This document shows, one piece after another, positions 43,933 to 51,554 of a DNA stretch of 53,557 nucleotides (the first letter of the stretch is position 1; every line of letters starts with the position of its first letter). Source of the DNA: an uncultured Prevotella sp. (lineage in GTDB: Bacteria > Bacteroidota > Bacteroidia > Bacteroidales > Bacteroidaceae); contig CALUIJ010000128.1 in assembly GCA_944320675.1 (NCBI GenBank), positions 1 to 53,557 of the forward strand. Reading direction: 5' to 3'. Both the position numbers and the translations under genes were made by a program. The notes beneath the pieces were generated by a model. It saw only the letters and a program-made list of their open reading frames with translations, was not told the DNA's origin and made no database searches.

Positions 43933-46122
43933 ATGAAAACAAATATATTAAAACTGTTCGGCTTCGGTCTCGCTTCTTGCCTTGTCCTGACTGCGTGCAG
44001 CGACGACTTCTTGGAGGAGAAGAAGAATTACGACAACGTAACCGGAGAAATTTACAACGACTACACGGGAGCGCAACTCCGCGTGAACGACGTTTACAGC
44101 TGGTGCCTGCCGACGACTAACTCTGACATAACCTGGCAGTATCCTTCGTCGGGCAGTAATGACAACGTTGGAAAGTCGACCGAGGAATACAGCGGCTTCA
44201 GCGCATTCCTTGATCCTCAGAATCCGCTGAACACGATGACCGGCACGTCGACTCCCGACTGGTTCTTTGGTACGCCTAACAACATCCAAAGCAACTCTTT
44301 CGGACGAATCCGCAACATTAACGACGTTATAGCGGGCATTTCAGGAGGTTCGCTTCCGCAGGAACAGAAGGACGAACTGCTCGGCCAGGTGTATTTCTTC
44401 CGTGCATGGTGTTATTACAATCTCGTTAAATATTACGGCGGCGTGCCGATCATTACCGAGGTGCAAGACCCTGTAGAGGGCGTTGTGAATCTCCGCAACA
44501 CGACAAAGGAGTGCATCGAATTCATGTGCGCCGACCTCGACCGTGCAGCAAAGATGCTTGCCGAGAGCACTATGAACGGCGGTTGGCCTGCTACTGAGTG
44601 GGGACGTGTCACCACGGGTACGGCGCTCGCCCTTAAGGGCCGTGTGCTGCTTTTGTGGGCCAGTCCGTTGTTCAACCGTGCCAACGATCCCGCCCGCTGG
44701 CAGAACGCTTACGAAGTAATGACAGCCGAGCTCGACTCGATCAAGGCTTGCGGTTACGGTCTTTACCAGACGACGAGCAACGTCAACGGCTCAGACTTCG
44801 CCAACCAGTTCAACCAGCGTACTACGGCCAACCCCGAAGCCGTGTTCGTAACCTTGTTTAATACGGTGCAGTCGGGCGACCAGCAGAAGAACAACAGCTG
44901 GGAGCGTTATATCCGTCCGAGCAATACCTCAGGCTCAGGAAAGAACGCTTCGGCCATGTTGGTCGACATGTTCCCGATGGCCGACGGAAAGCGTCCGTCA
45001 ACGACGAACACTTATACGAAGCTTGACGTTTCGACTTATGCTTACGACCGCGAGCATCCGTTCATGAACCGCGACCCGCGCTTCTACCGCACGTTCGCCT
45101 TCCCCGGATTCCGTTGGGCCTACAGCGGCAACAACTCCCTGCAGGAGGACAACCCCAACAATCCTTCGTATGACAACGGTACGAACTATGTGCTTTGGAA
45201 CTACGTATGGTACACTTCGGCCGAGGACCGCGACAACGACAACAGCAGCAACGAATACGCGGCCGACAACCTCTTGCAGAGCAACAGCGGCGTGTACGTG
45301 CGCAAGCGTTCCGACGACTTGGACATCAACCAAAATCCGCTTTACGCCAACTTCAACGCTACGGCCGGCAACGGCGGTTTCGCATACTCGTCGCAGCCTT
45401 ACATCGAGTTGCGTTATGCAGAGGTGCTGCTCAACCTTGCTGAGGTTGCATGCGGCGCAGGCCACATGGAGGAGGCTGTCGGATACCTGAAACAGATACG
45501 TATGCGCGCCGGTTACACTGGCGATTGCGGCCTTCAGGCCAATTTGGTATCCGACCAGGCAGCTTGTATGTCGGCGATACTTTACGAGCGCCAGATAGAG
45601 TTCGCATACGAAGGCAAGCGTTTCGACGACATGCGCCGTTGGATGCTTTACGACGGCGGAGCAGCCCAGGTTCCCGGTGCGCCTTCTACTTGGACGCTTA
45701 CCGGTTGGGATGGCAACACCTGCACATGGCTCGGCTTCAAGCAGTTCAACGGCCAGCGCCGCGAGAATATGGAGTTCCGTGTGAACAACGAGCATAGTGA
45801 CGGCATCGGCGGTACGACGTACGACAGCGACCCGATAAAGGACGTTGAGCGTCCGGCAGGCGTCGACATGCGTCAGGACCTTGCTCCGCAGCTTGAGACG
45901 TTGAAGGCTTGGTATGAGGCAAATCTCGTACGTAAGGACAAGAAGGGCGACAACCGCGACCAAAACCAGGTTAACTTGTATATCAACTTCTTGCCGCGTT
46001 ATTACTTCCTCGGCATTCCTCGTGGAGCGCAGAGCAACATGAACGCCGTCGAGCAGACCATCGGTTGGGAGGATTACAACAATGGCGGTGCCGACGGAAC
46101 GTTCGACCCGTTGGCTGAATGA
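43933..46122 (+). CDS. SusD-like surface glycan-binding lipoprotein (second pair), unusually long
   Basis: The 729-residue protein has a lipobox Cys at residue 22 (VLTAC) and a SusD/RagB fold: LGQVYFFRAWCYYNLVKYYGGVPI, TGTALALKGRVLLLWASPLFNRA and the closing ILYERQIEFAYEGKRFDDMRRW. It is about 150 residues longer than the first SusD; extra sequence includes the SNEYAADNLLQSNSG loop region and a C-terminal stretch after residue 600. It partners the SusC 34 bp upstream. A perfect terminator follows at 46189, so the operon ends here. Confidence 0.95.
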   Translation: MKTNILKLFGFGLASCLVLTACSDDFLEEKKNYDNVTGEIYNDYTGAQLRVNDVYSWCLPTTNSDITWQYPSSGSNDNVGKSTEEYSGFSAFLDPQNPLNTMTGTSTPDWFFGTPNNIQSNSFGRIRNINDVIAGISGGSLPQEQKDELLGQVYFFRAWCYYNLVKYYGGVPIITEVQDPVEGVVNLRNTTKECIEFMCADLDRAAKMLAESTMNGGWPATEWGRVTTGTALALKGRVLLLWASPLFNRANDPARWQNAYEVMTAELDSIKACGYGLYQTTSNVNGSDFANQFNQRTTANPEAVFVTLFNTVQSGDQQKNNSWERYIRPSNTSGSGKNASAMLVDMFPMADGKRPSTTNTYTKLDVSTYAYDREHPFMNRDPRFYRTFAFPGFRWAYSGNNSLQEDNPNNPSYDNGTNYVLWNYVWYTSAEDRDNDNSSNEYAADNLLQSNSGVYVRKRSDDLDINQNPLYANFNATAGNGGFAYSSQPYIELRYAEVLLNLAEVACGAGHMEEAVGYLKQIRMRAGYTGDCGLQANLVSDQAACMSAILYERQIEFAYEGKRFDDMRRWMLYDGGAAQVPGAPSTWTLTGWDGNTCTWLGFKQFNGQRRENMEFRVNNEHSDGIGGTTYDSDPIKDVERPAGVDMRQDLAPQLETLKAWYEANLVRKDKKGDNRDQNQVNLYINFLPRYYFLGIPRGAQSNMNAVEQTIGWEDYNNGGADGTFDPLAE

Positions 46123-46188
46123 TTCAATGACTGAAAAGCGGAGGGCCTGGAACTGAAACGCTTCACGGCCTTTGGCTCTGATAATAGT

Positions 46189-46225
46189 GGGGCACACGGA
46201 ATATAAGCGTGTGCCCCATTTGTTT
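46189..46225 (+). terminator. Intrinsic terminator of the second SusC/D operon
   Basis: GGGGCACACG (46189-46198) pairs perfectly with CGTGTGCCCC (46208-46217), followed by ATTTGTTTTTTTA. Confidence 0.92.
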
Positions 46226-46440
46226 TTTTATATAAATATGAATAAAACGATTTGGGTTAAGTAACGGCGTGATATTGGCGTGAGGGCAACCTCGGATGCC
46301 GTCGCGCGTGCGCAGGATGCGTGAATGTGGTGAACGTTGAGCGCATGTTAATGTCATAATGCAATGCAGTGGTTGTCAGTGCTTTATGTCGTGACGTTAC
46401 ATTGTGACAATAAGAGACGGAACGAAAATTGACAGCGTTT

Positions 46441-46505
46441 TCCAATATGCCGTCTTTCGTATCGCCGTTTGCCGTCTTTTACCATGCGAATGACCGTGTT
46501 TTAGC
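46441..46505. repeat. Degenerate CCGTCTTTTGC-family repeat
   Basis: atgccgtctttcgta, tgccgtcttttaccat and gaccgtgtttta occur as three direct half-units. Confidence 0.6.
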
Positions 46506-46639
46506 CTCCGTTTCCTTATGTCTCATACCCGACCGGACTGTTTTAATACCGGATTCGCGCCATATCAAATTCTGTTTTTGATTCCTTGTTTTTTCATAAA
46601 AGGTTAAACAATATTCTTCATTGTTTCCTTTAATCGGAT

Positions 46640-46860
46640 TTTTGTCATATCTTTGCATAAAATAAAGCTGCACTCGGGAATTTGTAAGCAAGCTTACATT
46701 CCGCTCGTTTGCATTATCTTTGCATAAGATAATCTGCACTCGGCATAACGCCCAAGCGGGCTTGGCGGTTCTGCCATCAGTTTGTATTATCATAAGATAA
46801 GTTGCGTCTCTGGAAAATGAAAACAAGTTTTCTTTCCGCTCGCTTGCGTTATCTTTGCGC
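46640..46860 (+). promoter_or_regulatory. Series of three promoter-like units before rlmN
   Basis: Exact TATCTTTGC boxes occur at 46648, 46715 and 46850. The first two units share ctgcactcgg after the box. The second box lies in a near-palindrome TTATCTT/AAGATAA, and a decayed TTATCATAAGATAAG is seen near 46787. The third box is the likely working promoter, about 90 bp before the ATG at 46949. Confidence 0.65.
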
Positions 46861-46948
46861 TTTTAAGTTTGCTAAATTAGTCGGGGTGGGCAACATCGTT
46901 GCGGAGTGTCCGCGGCCGTTATCCGCTGTTAATAAATTGATTGAAAAT

Positions 46949-47983
46949 ATGTTGGAACCTTTATTGGGTAAATCTCTTGCCGAATTGAAAGACGTGGCAA
47001 AGTCCTTGGGCATGCCTGCTTTTACGGGCGGACAGATTGCCAAATGGCTTTATGTCAAGCATGTCGCCGACATTGACGGAATGACCGACATTTCAAAGTG
47101 TAACCGTGAACGCCTGAAAGAGCGTTATTCTATAGGATGTATGCCGCCGGCCGAAAGCCAACGGTCGGCTGACGGGACGGTGAAGTATTTGTTCCCGTCG
47201 GGCAATGGGAAGTTTGTCGAGACGGTTTACATTCCTGAGGGCGACCGTGCCACTTTGTGCGTGTCGTCGCAGGTGGGGTGTAAGATGAACTGCCTGTTCT
47301 GCCAGACCGGCAAGCAGGGGTTTGAAGGCAACCTTACCGCAGCCGGCATCCTTAACCAGATATATTCGCTGCCCGAGCGCGACACGCTTACCAACATCGT
47401 GTTCATGGGGCAGGGCGAGCCTATGGACAATCTTGACAATGTGCTCAGGGCTACGGCGGCGTTGACGGCCGATTGGGGTTATGCGTGGAGTCCTAAGCGC
47501 ATAACGGTGAGCAGCGTCGGCATAAGGGGCAAGTTGAGACGGTTTATAGAGGAGAGCGACTGCCATGTGGCCATAAGCTTGCATTCGCCCGTCCACGAGC
47601 AGCGCGCCATGCTTATGCCTGCCGAGAAGGCCATGCCTATAAGCGAGATTGTCGACATGTTGCGCGGCTATGACTTCAGCCACCAGCGTCGTTTGTCGTT
47701 CGAGTATATCGTGTTCGGCGGCGTGAATGATTCGCCCGAGCATGCACGTGCCGTCATAAGGCTGTTGAAGGGGCTTGAATGCCGCGTCAACCTTATCAGG
47801 TTTCATCAGATACCGGGCGTGGACCTCCATGGAGCCGACGATGCGCGCATGGAAGCCTTACGCGATTTCCTTACCGGCCACGGCGTGTTCACTACGATAA
47901 GGGCGAGCCGCGGGCAAGACATATACGCGGCGTGCGGACTGTTGAGCACGGCAAGGAAGGATGCCGCGGCGGAGGGGGCATGA
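46949..47983 (+). CDS. rlmN: 23S rRNA (adenine2503-C2) / tRNA methyltransferase RlmN
   Basis: From the ATG at 46949 the product is 344 residues, normal for RlmN. The radical SAM cluster is C111, C115, C118 (GCKMNCLFCQTG). The two catalytic cysteines are C104 (TLCVSSQ), matching Cys118 of E. coli, and C329 (DIYAACGLL), matching Cys355, which is methylated during the reaction. The SAM-binding FMGQGEPMDN block is intact. The enzyme methylates A2503 of 23S rRNA and A37 of some tRNAs. The frame is open upstream to 46802, but that stretch lies across the promoter region and does not resemble RlmN. The last four bases overlap the following lipoprotein gene. Confidence 0.95.
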   Translation: MLEPLLGKSLAELKDVAKSLGMPAFTGGQIAKWLYVKHVADIDGMTDISKCNRERLKERYSIGCMPPAESQRSADGTVKYLFPSGNGKFVETVYIPEGDRATLCVSSQVGCKMNCLFCQTGKQGFEGNLTAAGILNQIYSLPERDTLTNIVFMGQGEPMDNLDNVLRATAALTADWGYAWSPKRITVSSVGIRGKLRRFIEESDCHVAISLHSPVHEQRAMLMPAEKAMPISEIVDMLRGYDFSHQRRLSFEYIVFGGVNDSPEHARAVIRLLKGLECRVNLIRFHQIPGVDLHGADDARMEALRDFLTGHGVFTTIRASRGQDIYAACGLLSTARKDAAAEGA

Positions 47984-48945
47984 GATTGTTGCTTGTGCTT
48001 CTTTCGCTTGTTTGCGCCGTGTTGTGCTCGTGCGAGGGGCAAGGTTCGCTTTTGCCGAAGAGCGGCGGGCGTCCTTACGAGGTGCTTGTCGTCTCGGAGT
48101 CAGGCGGAAGCCGGGGAGCCGTGGCCGTAGACGGCTTGTTGTCGGCCGACGTCCGAGGCCTGCCTCAGAAGGAACCTTTGTTCGATGTCTCACTGACCGA
48201 CAGCGCCCGCTTCAACCCTACGGCTAAGTTGGCACGCAACATAGTGGTGGTCAGCATAAATCCCGGCTTGTTTACGCAGACGCGTGTCAGGTATGAAAAG
48301 AACGTATGGGCAAGGCCGCAGATGGTTGTGTATGTCAACGCCCCTTCCGACTCGGCCCTGCTTGCCGACATGCCGCGCATTGGTAAAGGACTCGTCGGCC
48401 TGTTGACGAGGTCTGAGATTAACGTGGCCATATCACGCCTCGGCGACGGCGGCAACGCCAAGGCCTCGGCCGTGGTAGGCGAAATGTTCGGTTACGGCAT
48501 TAAGATTCCTGCCGGCATGAAGTCGAGCAAGTGCGGACGCGACTTCGTATGGTTTTCAGACGGCGCCCCGGACGGCATGAGTAACATTTGCGTGTATTCG
48601 TATGCGGGCGACAGTCTTGACGCGGTGCGGTCGTTGGCTGTCAGGGACAGCGTGATGAGGGTCAACATCCCCGGCGAACGCCGCGGCATGTATATGCAGA
48701 CCGTTGAAGGTTCGGCCTCGTTCATGCGGGCTACGGAGAAAGGACATTCCATAATGGTCTGCCGCGGTCTTTGGGAGATGCACGGCGACGCCATGGGCGG
48801 CCCGTTCGTCTCACATTCGCTTGTTGACACGGCAACCCATAGAATCATAGTCGCCGAGGCGTTTGTTTACGCGCCCGGGATGAAAAAGCGAAATCTCATG
48901 AGGCAAGCTGAGGCGTCGCTTTATACGTTGAAGGTAAAGAAGTGA
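47980..48945 (+). CDS. DUF4837 lipoprotein
   Basis: The 321-residue protein has a lipobox Cys at residue 18 (AVLCSC). The DUF4837 pattern is visible in YEVLVV near the start, LPQKEPLFDVSLTD, ARNIVVVSINPG, NVWARPQMVVYVNAPSD, and GRDFVWFSDGAPDGMSNICVYSY. The family is widespread in Bacteroidota with no established function. The ATG at 47980 overlaps the rlmN stop and has a GGAGGGGG stretch just before it, one of the few strong Shine-Dalgarno-like sites here. It lies 105 bp upstream of pdxA; the order rlmN, DUF4837 gene, pdxA is probably a conserved housekeeping block. Confidence 0.85.
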   Translation: MRLLLVLLSLVCAVLCSCEGQGSLLPKSGGRPYEVLVVSESGGSRGAVAVDGLLSADVRGLPQKEPLFDVSLTDSARFNPTAKLARNIVVVSINPGLFTQTRVRYEKNVWARPQMVVYVNAPSDSALLADMPRIGKGLVGLLTRSEINVAISRLGDGGNAKASAVVGEMFGYGIKIPAGMKSSKCGRDFVWFSDGAPDGMSNICVYSYAGDSLDAVRSLAVRDSVMRVNIPGERRGMYMQTVEGSASFMRATEKGHSIMVCRGLWEMHGDAMGGPFVSHSLVDTATHRIIVAEAFVYAPGMKKRNLMRQAEASLYTLKVKK

Positions 48946-48973
48946 AAAGGTGAAAAAGCAAAAAAAGGCCGGC

Positions 48974-48989
48974 AAGGCATTCCTGCCTT
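48974..48989 (+). terminator. Weak hairpin between DUF4837 and pdxA genes
   Basis: AAGGCA pairs with TGCCTT across a TTCC loop, 28 bp after the stop codon. The U-tract is poor, so readthrough into pdxA is possible. Confidence 0.35.
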
Positions 48990-49050
48990 TACGTTTCAGC
49001 TCTTTTATTCCTTGGCATTAAATATATGAATACATTATAAAAATAAGAAT

Positions 49051-50154
49051 ATGGAAAATAGGAAAATACGCGTTGCAATAACGCATGGTGATACCAACGG
49101 CATAGGTTACGAGGTTATATTCAAGACGTTCGCCGAGCCGGCGATGCTTGAGTTGTGCACTCCGATTATTTACGGTTCGCCGAAGGTTGCGGCTTACCAC
49201 CGCAACGCGCTTGGCATACAGGCCAACTTTACGATAATCAATTCGGCTGCCGACGCCCATAACGGCAAGCTGAACTTGTTGACTACTTTCGAGGAAGAGG
49301 TGAAGGTTGAGCTCGGCAATCCGTCGAAAGAGGCCGGTGCTGCTTCTTACAAGGCTCTCGAGCGTGCCGTCGAGGACTATAAGAAAGGACTTTTCGACGT
49401 GCTTGTAACTGCGCCTATAAACAAAAACAACATTCAGGGCGACGGTTTCAACTTTTGCGGCCACACCGAGTATCTTGAAGAGCGCGTCGGCGAAGGCGGC
49501 AAGTCGCTGATGATTCTTCTTAACGACATTATGCGCGTGGCGTTGGTTACCACCCACCTGCCTATAAAAGACGTTGCCCGGGCCATAACCGAGGAGCGTA
49601 TTGTCGAGAAAGCCACTGTTTTCAACGAGTCGTTGAAGCGCGACTTCCGCATATCCAACCCTCGCATAGCCGTGCTCGCCCTCAATCCTCACGCCGGCGA
49701 CGGAGGCCTGCTCGGCGTGGAAGAGAATGAGATGATAATTCCTGCTATAAAAGAGCTTGCCGACAAGGGCGTGTACGCTTTCGGCCCGTTCGCCGCCGAC
49801 GGTTTCTTCGCCCATGGCGGTTATGAGTCGTTCGACGGCGTGCTGGCCATGTACCACGACCAGGGGCTTGCCCCGTTCAAGGCTCTCGACCGTGGCGACG
49901 GCGTTAACTTCACGGCCGGGTTGCCCGTCGTGCGCACTTCGCCCGACCATGGCACCGCTTACGAGATAGCAGGAAAGAACGTCGCCGACGAAAGCTCGTT
50001 CCGCCATGCCGTTTATCTTGCCCTCGACGTTTTCCGCAACAGGGCCGAGTATGACGAGCCTTTGGCCAATCCGTTGGAAAAGCTGTATCATGAGAAGCGT
50101 GACGACAGCGAGAAAGTGAGGTTCAGCGTTCCAAAGGCGAAAGAAAACAACTAA
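49051..50154 (+). CDS. pdxA: 4-hydroxythreonine-4-phosphate dehydrogenase
   Basis: The 367-residue protein shows the PdxA pattern: ITHGDTNGIGYEVI at the N-terminus, VTAPINKNNIQ, GHTEYL, and three metal-ligand histidines in VTTHLPIKD, ALNPHAGDGG and AMYHDQGLAPFK. It oxidises 4-phosphohydroxy-L-threonine with NAD+ to the precursor that PdxJ condenses into pyridoxine phosphate, so it belongs to the DXP-dependent vitamin B6 route in the cytoplasm. Length and residues are normal. A structured element follows at 50163. Confidence 0.96.
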   Translation: MENRKIRVAITHGDTNGIGYEVIFKTFAEPAMLELCTPIIYGSPKVAAYHRNALGIQANFTIINSAADAHNGKLNLLTTFEEEVKVELGNPSKEAGAASYKALERAVEDYKKGLFDVLVTAPINKNNIQGDGFNFCGHTEYLEERVGEGGKSLMILLNDIMRVALVTTHLPIKDVARAITEERIVEKATVFNESLKRDFRISNPRIAVLALNPHAGDGGLLGVEENEMIIPAIKELADKGVYAFGPFAADGFFAHGGYESFDGVLAMYHDQGLAPFKALDRGDGVNFTAGLPVVRTSPDHGTAYEIAGKNVADESSFRHAVYLALDVFRNRAEYDEPLANPLEKLYHEKRDDSEKVRFSVPKAKENN

Positions 50155-50162
50155 TCAAAGCA

Positions 50163-50243
50163 GGGCGTGTCAAAAAAAATAGAGTTGCCCCAGGCTGGTG
50201 TAACGGGCCTGGCTCATGGCCGCTTCATGTTTTTGATACGCCC
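50163..50243 (+). terminator. Nested stem-loop between pdxA and the flippase-like gene
   Basis: GGGCGTGTCAAAAA (50163-50176) pairs with 50230-50243 (one wobble), and within it CCAGGC (50190-50195) pairs with GCCTGG (50207-50212). The A- and T-runs flank the stem, as in two-way terminators. It ends 21 bp before the next start codon, so it might also attenuate that gene. Confidence 0.6.
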
Positions 50244-50263
50244 TCCTCTTAATCGAGTTTGTC

Positions 50264-51262
50264 GTGAAGAAAAAATATCAGAACCTGTTCTTCTTGTTTG
50301 GAGTGGTCATGCTTGCCGTGATGTTGACGCAGCTCGACTACCGGCAGGTGTGGAGCGGGCTAAAGAGCGCCGGCTATTGGTTTTTCGCCGTCATAGCCTT
50401 GTGGGCGGTATTGTACGCATTGAATACGCTCACGTGGTACATCATCATAAAGAGCGGTTCAAGGGAGCGGACTAAGATAAACTTCTTTTGGCTTTACAAG
50501 ATAACCGTGTCGGGGTTCGCGCTTAATTATACCACGCCGTGCGGCCTCATGGGCGGCGAGCCTTACCGTATAATGTCCTTGTCGCCGAAGATCGGCACCG
50601 AGCGTGCCTCGTCGTCCGTCATTCTTTACGCTATGACCCACATCTTCACCCATTTCCTTTTTTGGATGCTGTCCATTCTCATATACATACTTACCGAGCC
50701 GTTGAACGTCCTTGCCGGTGTCATTCTTCTTTCTGCAGGTGCGTTCTGCTGTCTTGGAGTATGGTTTTTCATCGTAGGTTACCGTAAGGGCATGGCCGTC
50801 AGGCTGATGAATCTGTTGAAGCATGTGCCGGGAGCGAAGAAGTGGGCGAGGGGCTTCGTCGATCGGCATAAGGAGCAGCTTGACACGATAGACAGGCAGA
50901 TAGCCGCATTGCACAGCCAAAACCGCAAATCGTTCGTTTCGGCCGTTTTGATTGAACTGTTGTGCCGCTTTTGCTCGGCGTTCGAGATAATGTTCATTCT
51001 ATTTGTGCTTACCGCCGATGTCAGTTTCTCCCAATGCGTGCTCATACTTGCTTTTACCAGCCTGTTCGCCAATCTGTTGTTTTTCATCCCGTTGCAGCTT
51101 GGCGGGCGCGAGGGCGGCTTCATCATGTCAACTGCAGGCCTTGCCCTGTCGGCCAGTGCCGGCATATTCGTCGCCCTTATAGTGCGTGTAAGGGAGCTTG
51201 TATGGACGGCCATAGGCCTTCTGCTCATCAATCTTGAAAAGAGTGGTAAGCGTACCGGTTGA
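50264..51262 (+). CDS. Lysylphosphatidylglycerol synthase/flippase-like (UPF0104) membrane protein
   Basis: The 332-residue protein has about seven to eight hydrophobic segments and the family marks TPCGLMGGEPYRI and FIPLQLGGREGGF. The fold is shared with the membrane half of MprF and with glycosyl-lipid transporters in Bacteroidota. The soluble synthase domain of MprF is absent, so lipid lysinylation is unlikely; transport of a lipid-linked compound is more plausible (inference). The start is GTG at 50264, because an in-frame TGA at 50234 excludes longer forms and no in-frame ATG fits before the first helix. A strong hairpin follows at 51406. Confidence 0.82.
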   Translation: MKKKYQNLFFLFGVVMLAVMLTQLDYRQVWSGLKSAGYWFFAVIALWAVLYALNTLTWYIIIKSGSRERTKINFFWLYKITVSGFALNYTTPCGLMGGEPYRIMSLSPKIGTERASSSVILYAMTHIFTHFLFWMLSILIYILTEPLNVLAGVILLSAGAFCCLGVWFFIVGYRKGMAVRLMNLLKHVPGAKKWARGFVDRHKEQLDTIDRQIAALHSQNRKSFVSAVLIELLCRFCSAFEIMFILFVLTADVSFSQCVLILAFTSLFANLLFFIPLQLGGREGGFIMSTAGLALSASAGIFVALIVRVRELVWTAIGLLLINLEKSGKRTG

Positions 51263-51405
51263 TTCCAGGTGGATCGGCGTATGTGCCGGTAATGGCATGA
51301 TTCTTCCTTGGCTTTCTTCGCCGGGTTGGCGTGCTGATTTGGCTTTGCTGCAATCGTAACTGACTTTTTGACATCCGGATTCACGCAAATACGGCGTAGA
51401 TGTGT

Positions 51406-51444
51406 CATAATGCGTTGTCTTTATTCGTAAGACAGCGCATTATG
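51406..51444 (+). terminator. Terminator-like stem-loop after the flippase-like gene
   Basis: CATAATGCGTTGTCTT (51406-51421) pairs with 51429-51444 with one wobble and a 7-nt loop, followed by CTTTCATT. The U-tract is weak. Confidence 0.65.
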
Positions 51445-51490
51445 CTTTCATTATGTATAATAGCGCAGTTGTATTTTTCATGCGCTTTTC

Positions 51491-51529
51491 TTGCAACTTA
51501 TATGTAAAAACATTATCTTTGCAAAGATA
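51491..51529 (+). promoter_or_regulatory. Promoter of ftcD with a palindromic -7 region
   Basis: A TTGC at 51491 serves as -33, and TATCTTTG at 51514-51521 is an exact -7 box about 20 bp on. The box is half of a perfect 16-nt palindrome, TATCTTTGCAAAGATA (51514-51529). The ATG at 51555 is 33 bp downstream. Confidence 0.7.
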
Positions 51530-51554
51530 AAAACATACTTTGAATTTGAATGCT

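Larger units (their letters stand above)
46123..46948. other. 826-bp region upstream of rlmN
   Basis: It holds a terminator (46189-46225), a degenerate CCGTCTTTTGC-type repeat (46441-46505) and a series of similar promoter-like units (46640-46860). No gene was found. Confidence 0.7.

Noticed and set aside
44998..46197. 399-codon minus-strand frame opposite the second SusD gene
   Set aside because: Shadow frame; the plus strand encodes a complete SusD here.
46802..46948. Earlier in-frame start for rlmN
   Set aside because: This stretch covers the likely promoter and repeats and does not match the RlmN N-terminus.
50167..50475. 102-codon frame overlapping the start of the flippase-like gene
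   Set aside because: Its first part lies in a stem-loop and the rest is an out-of-frame reading of a clear membrane protein.
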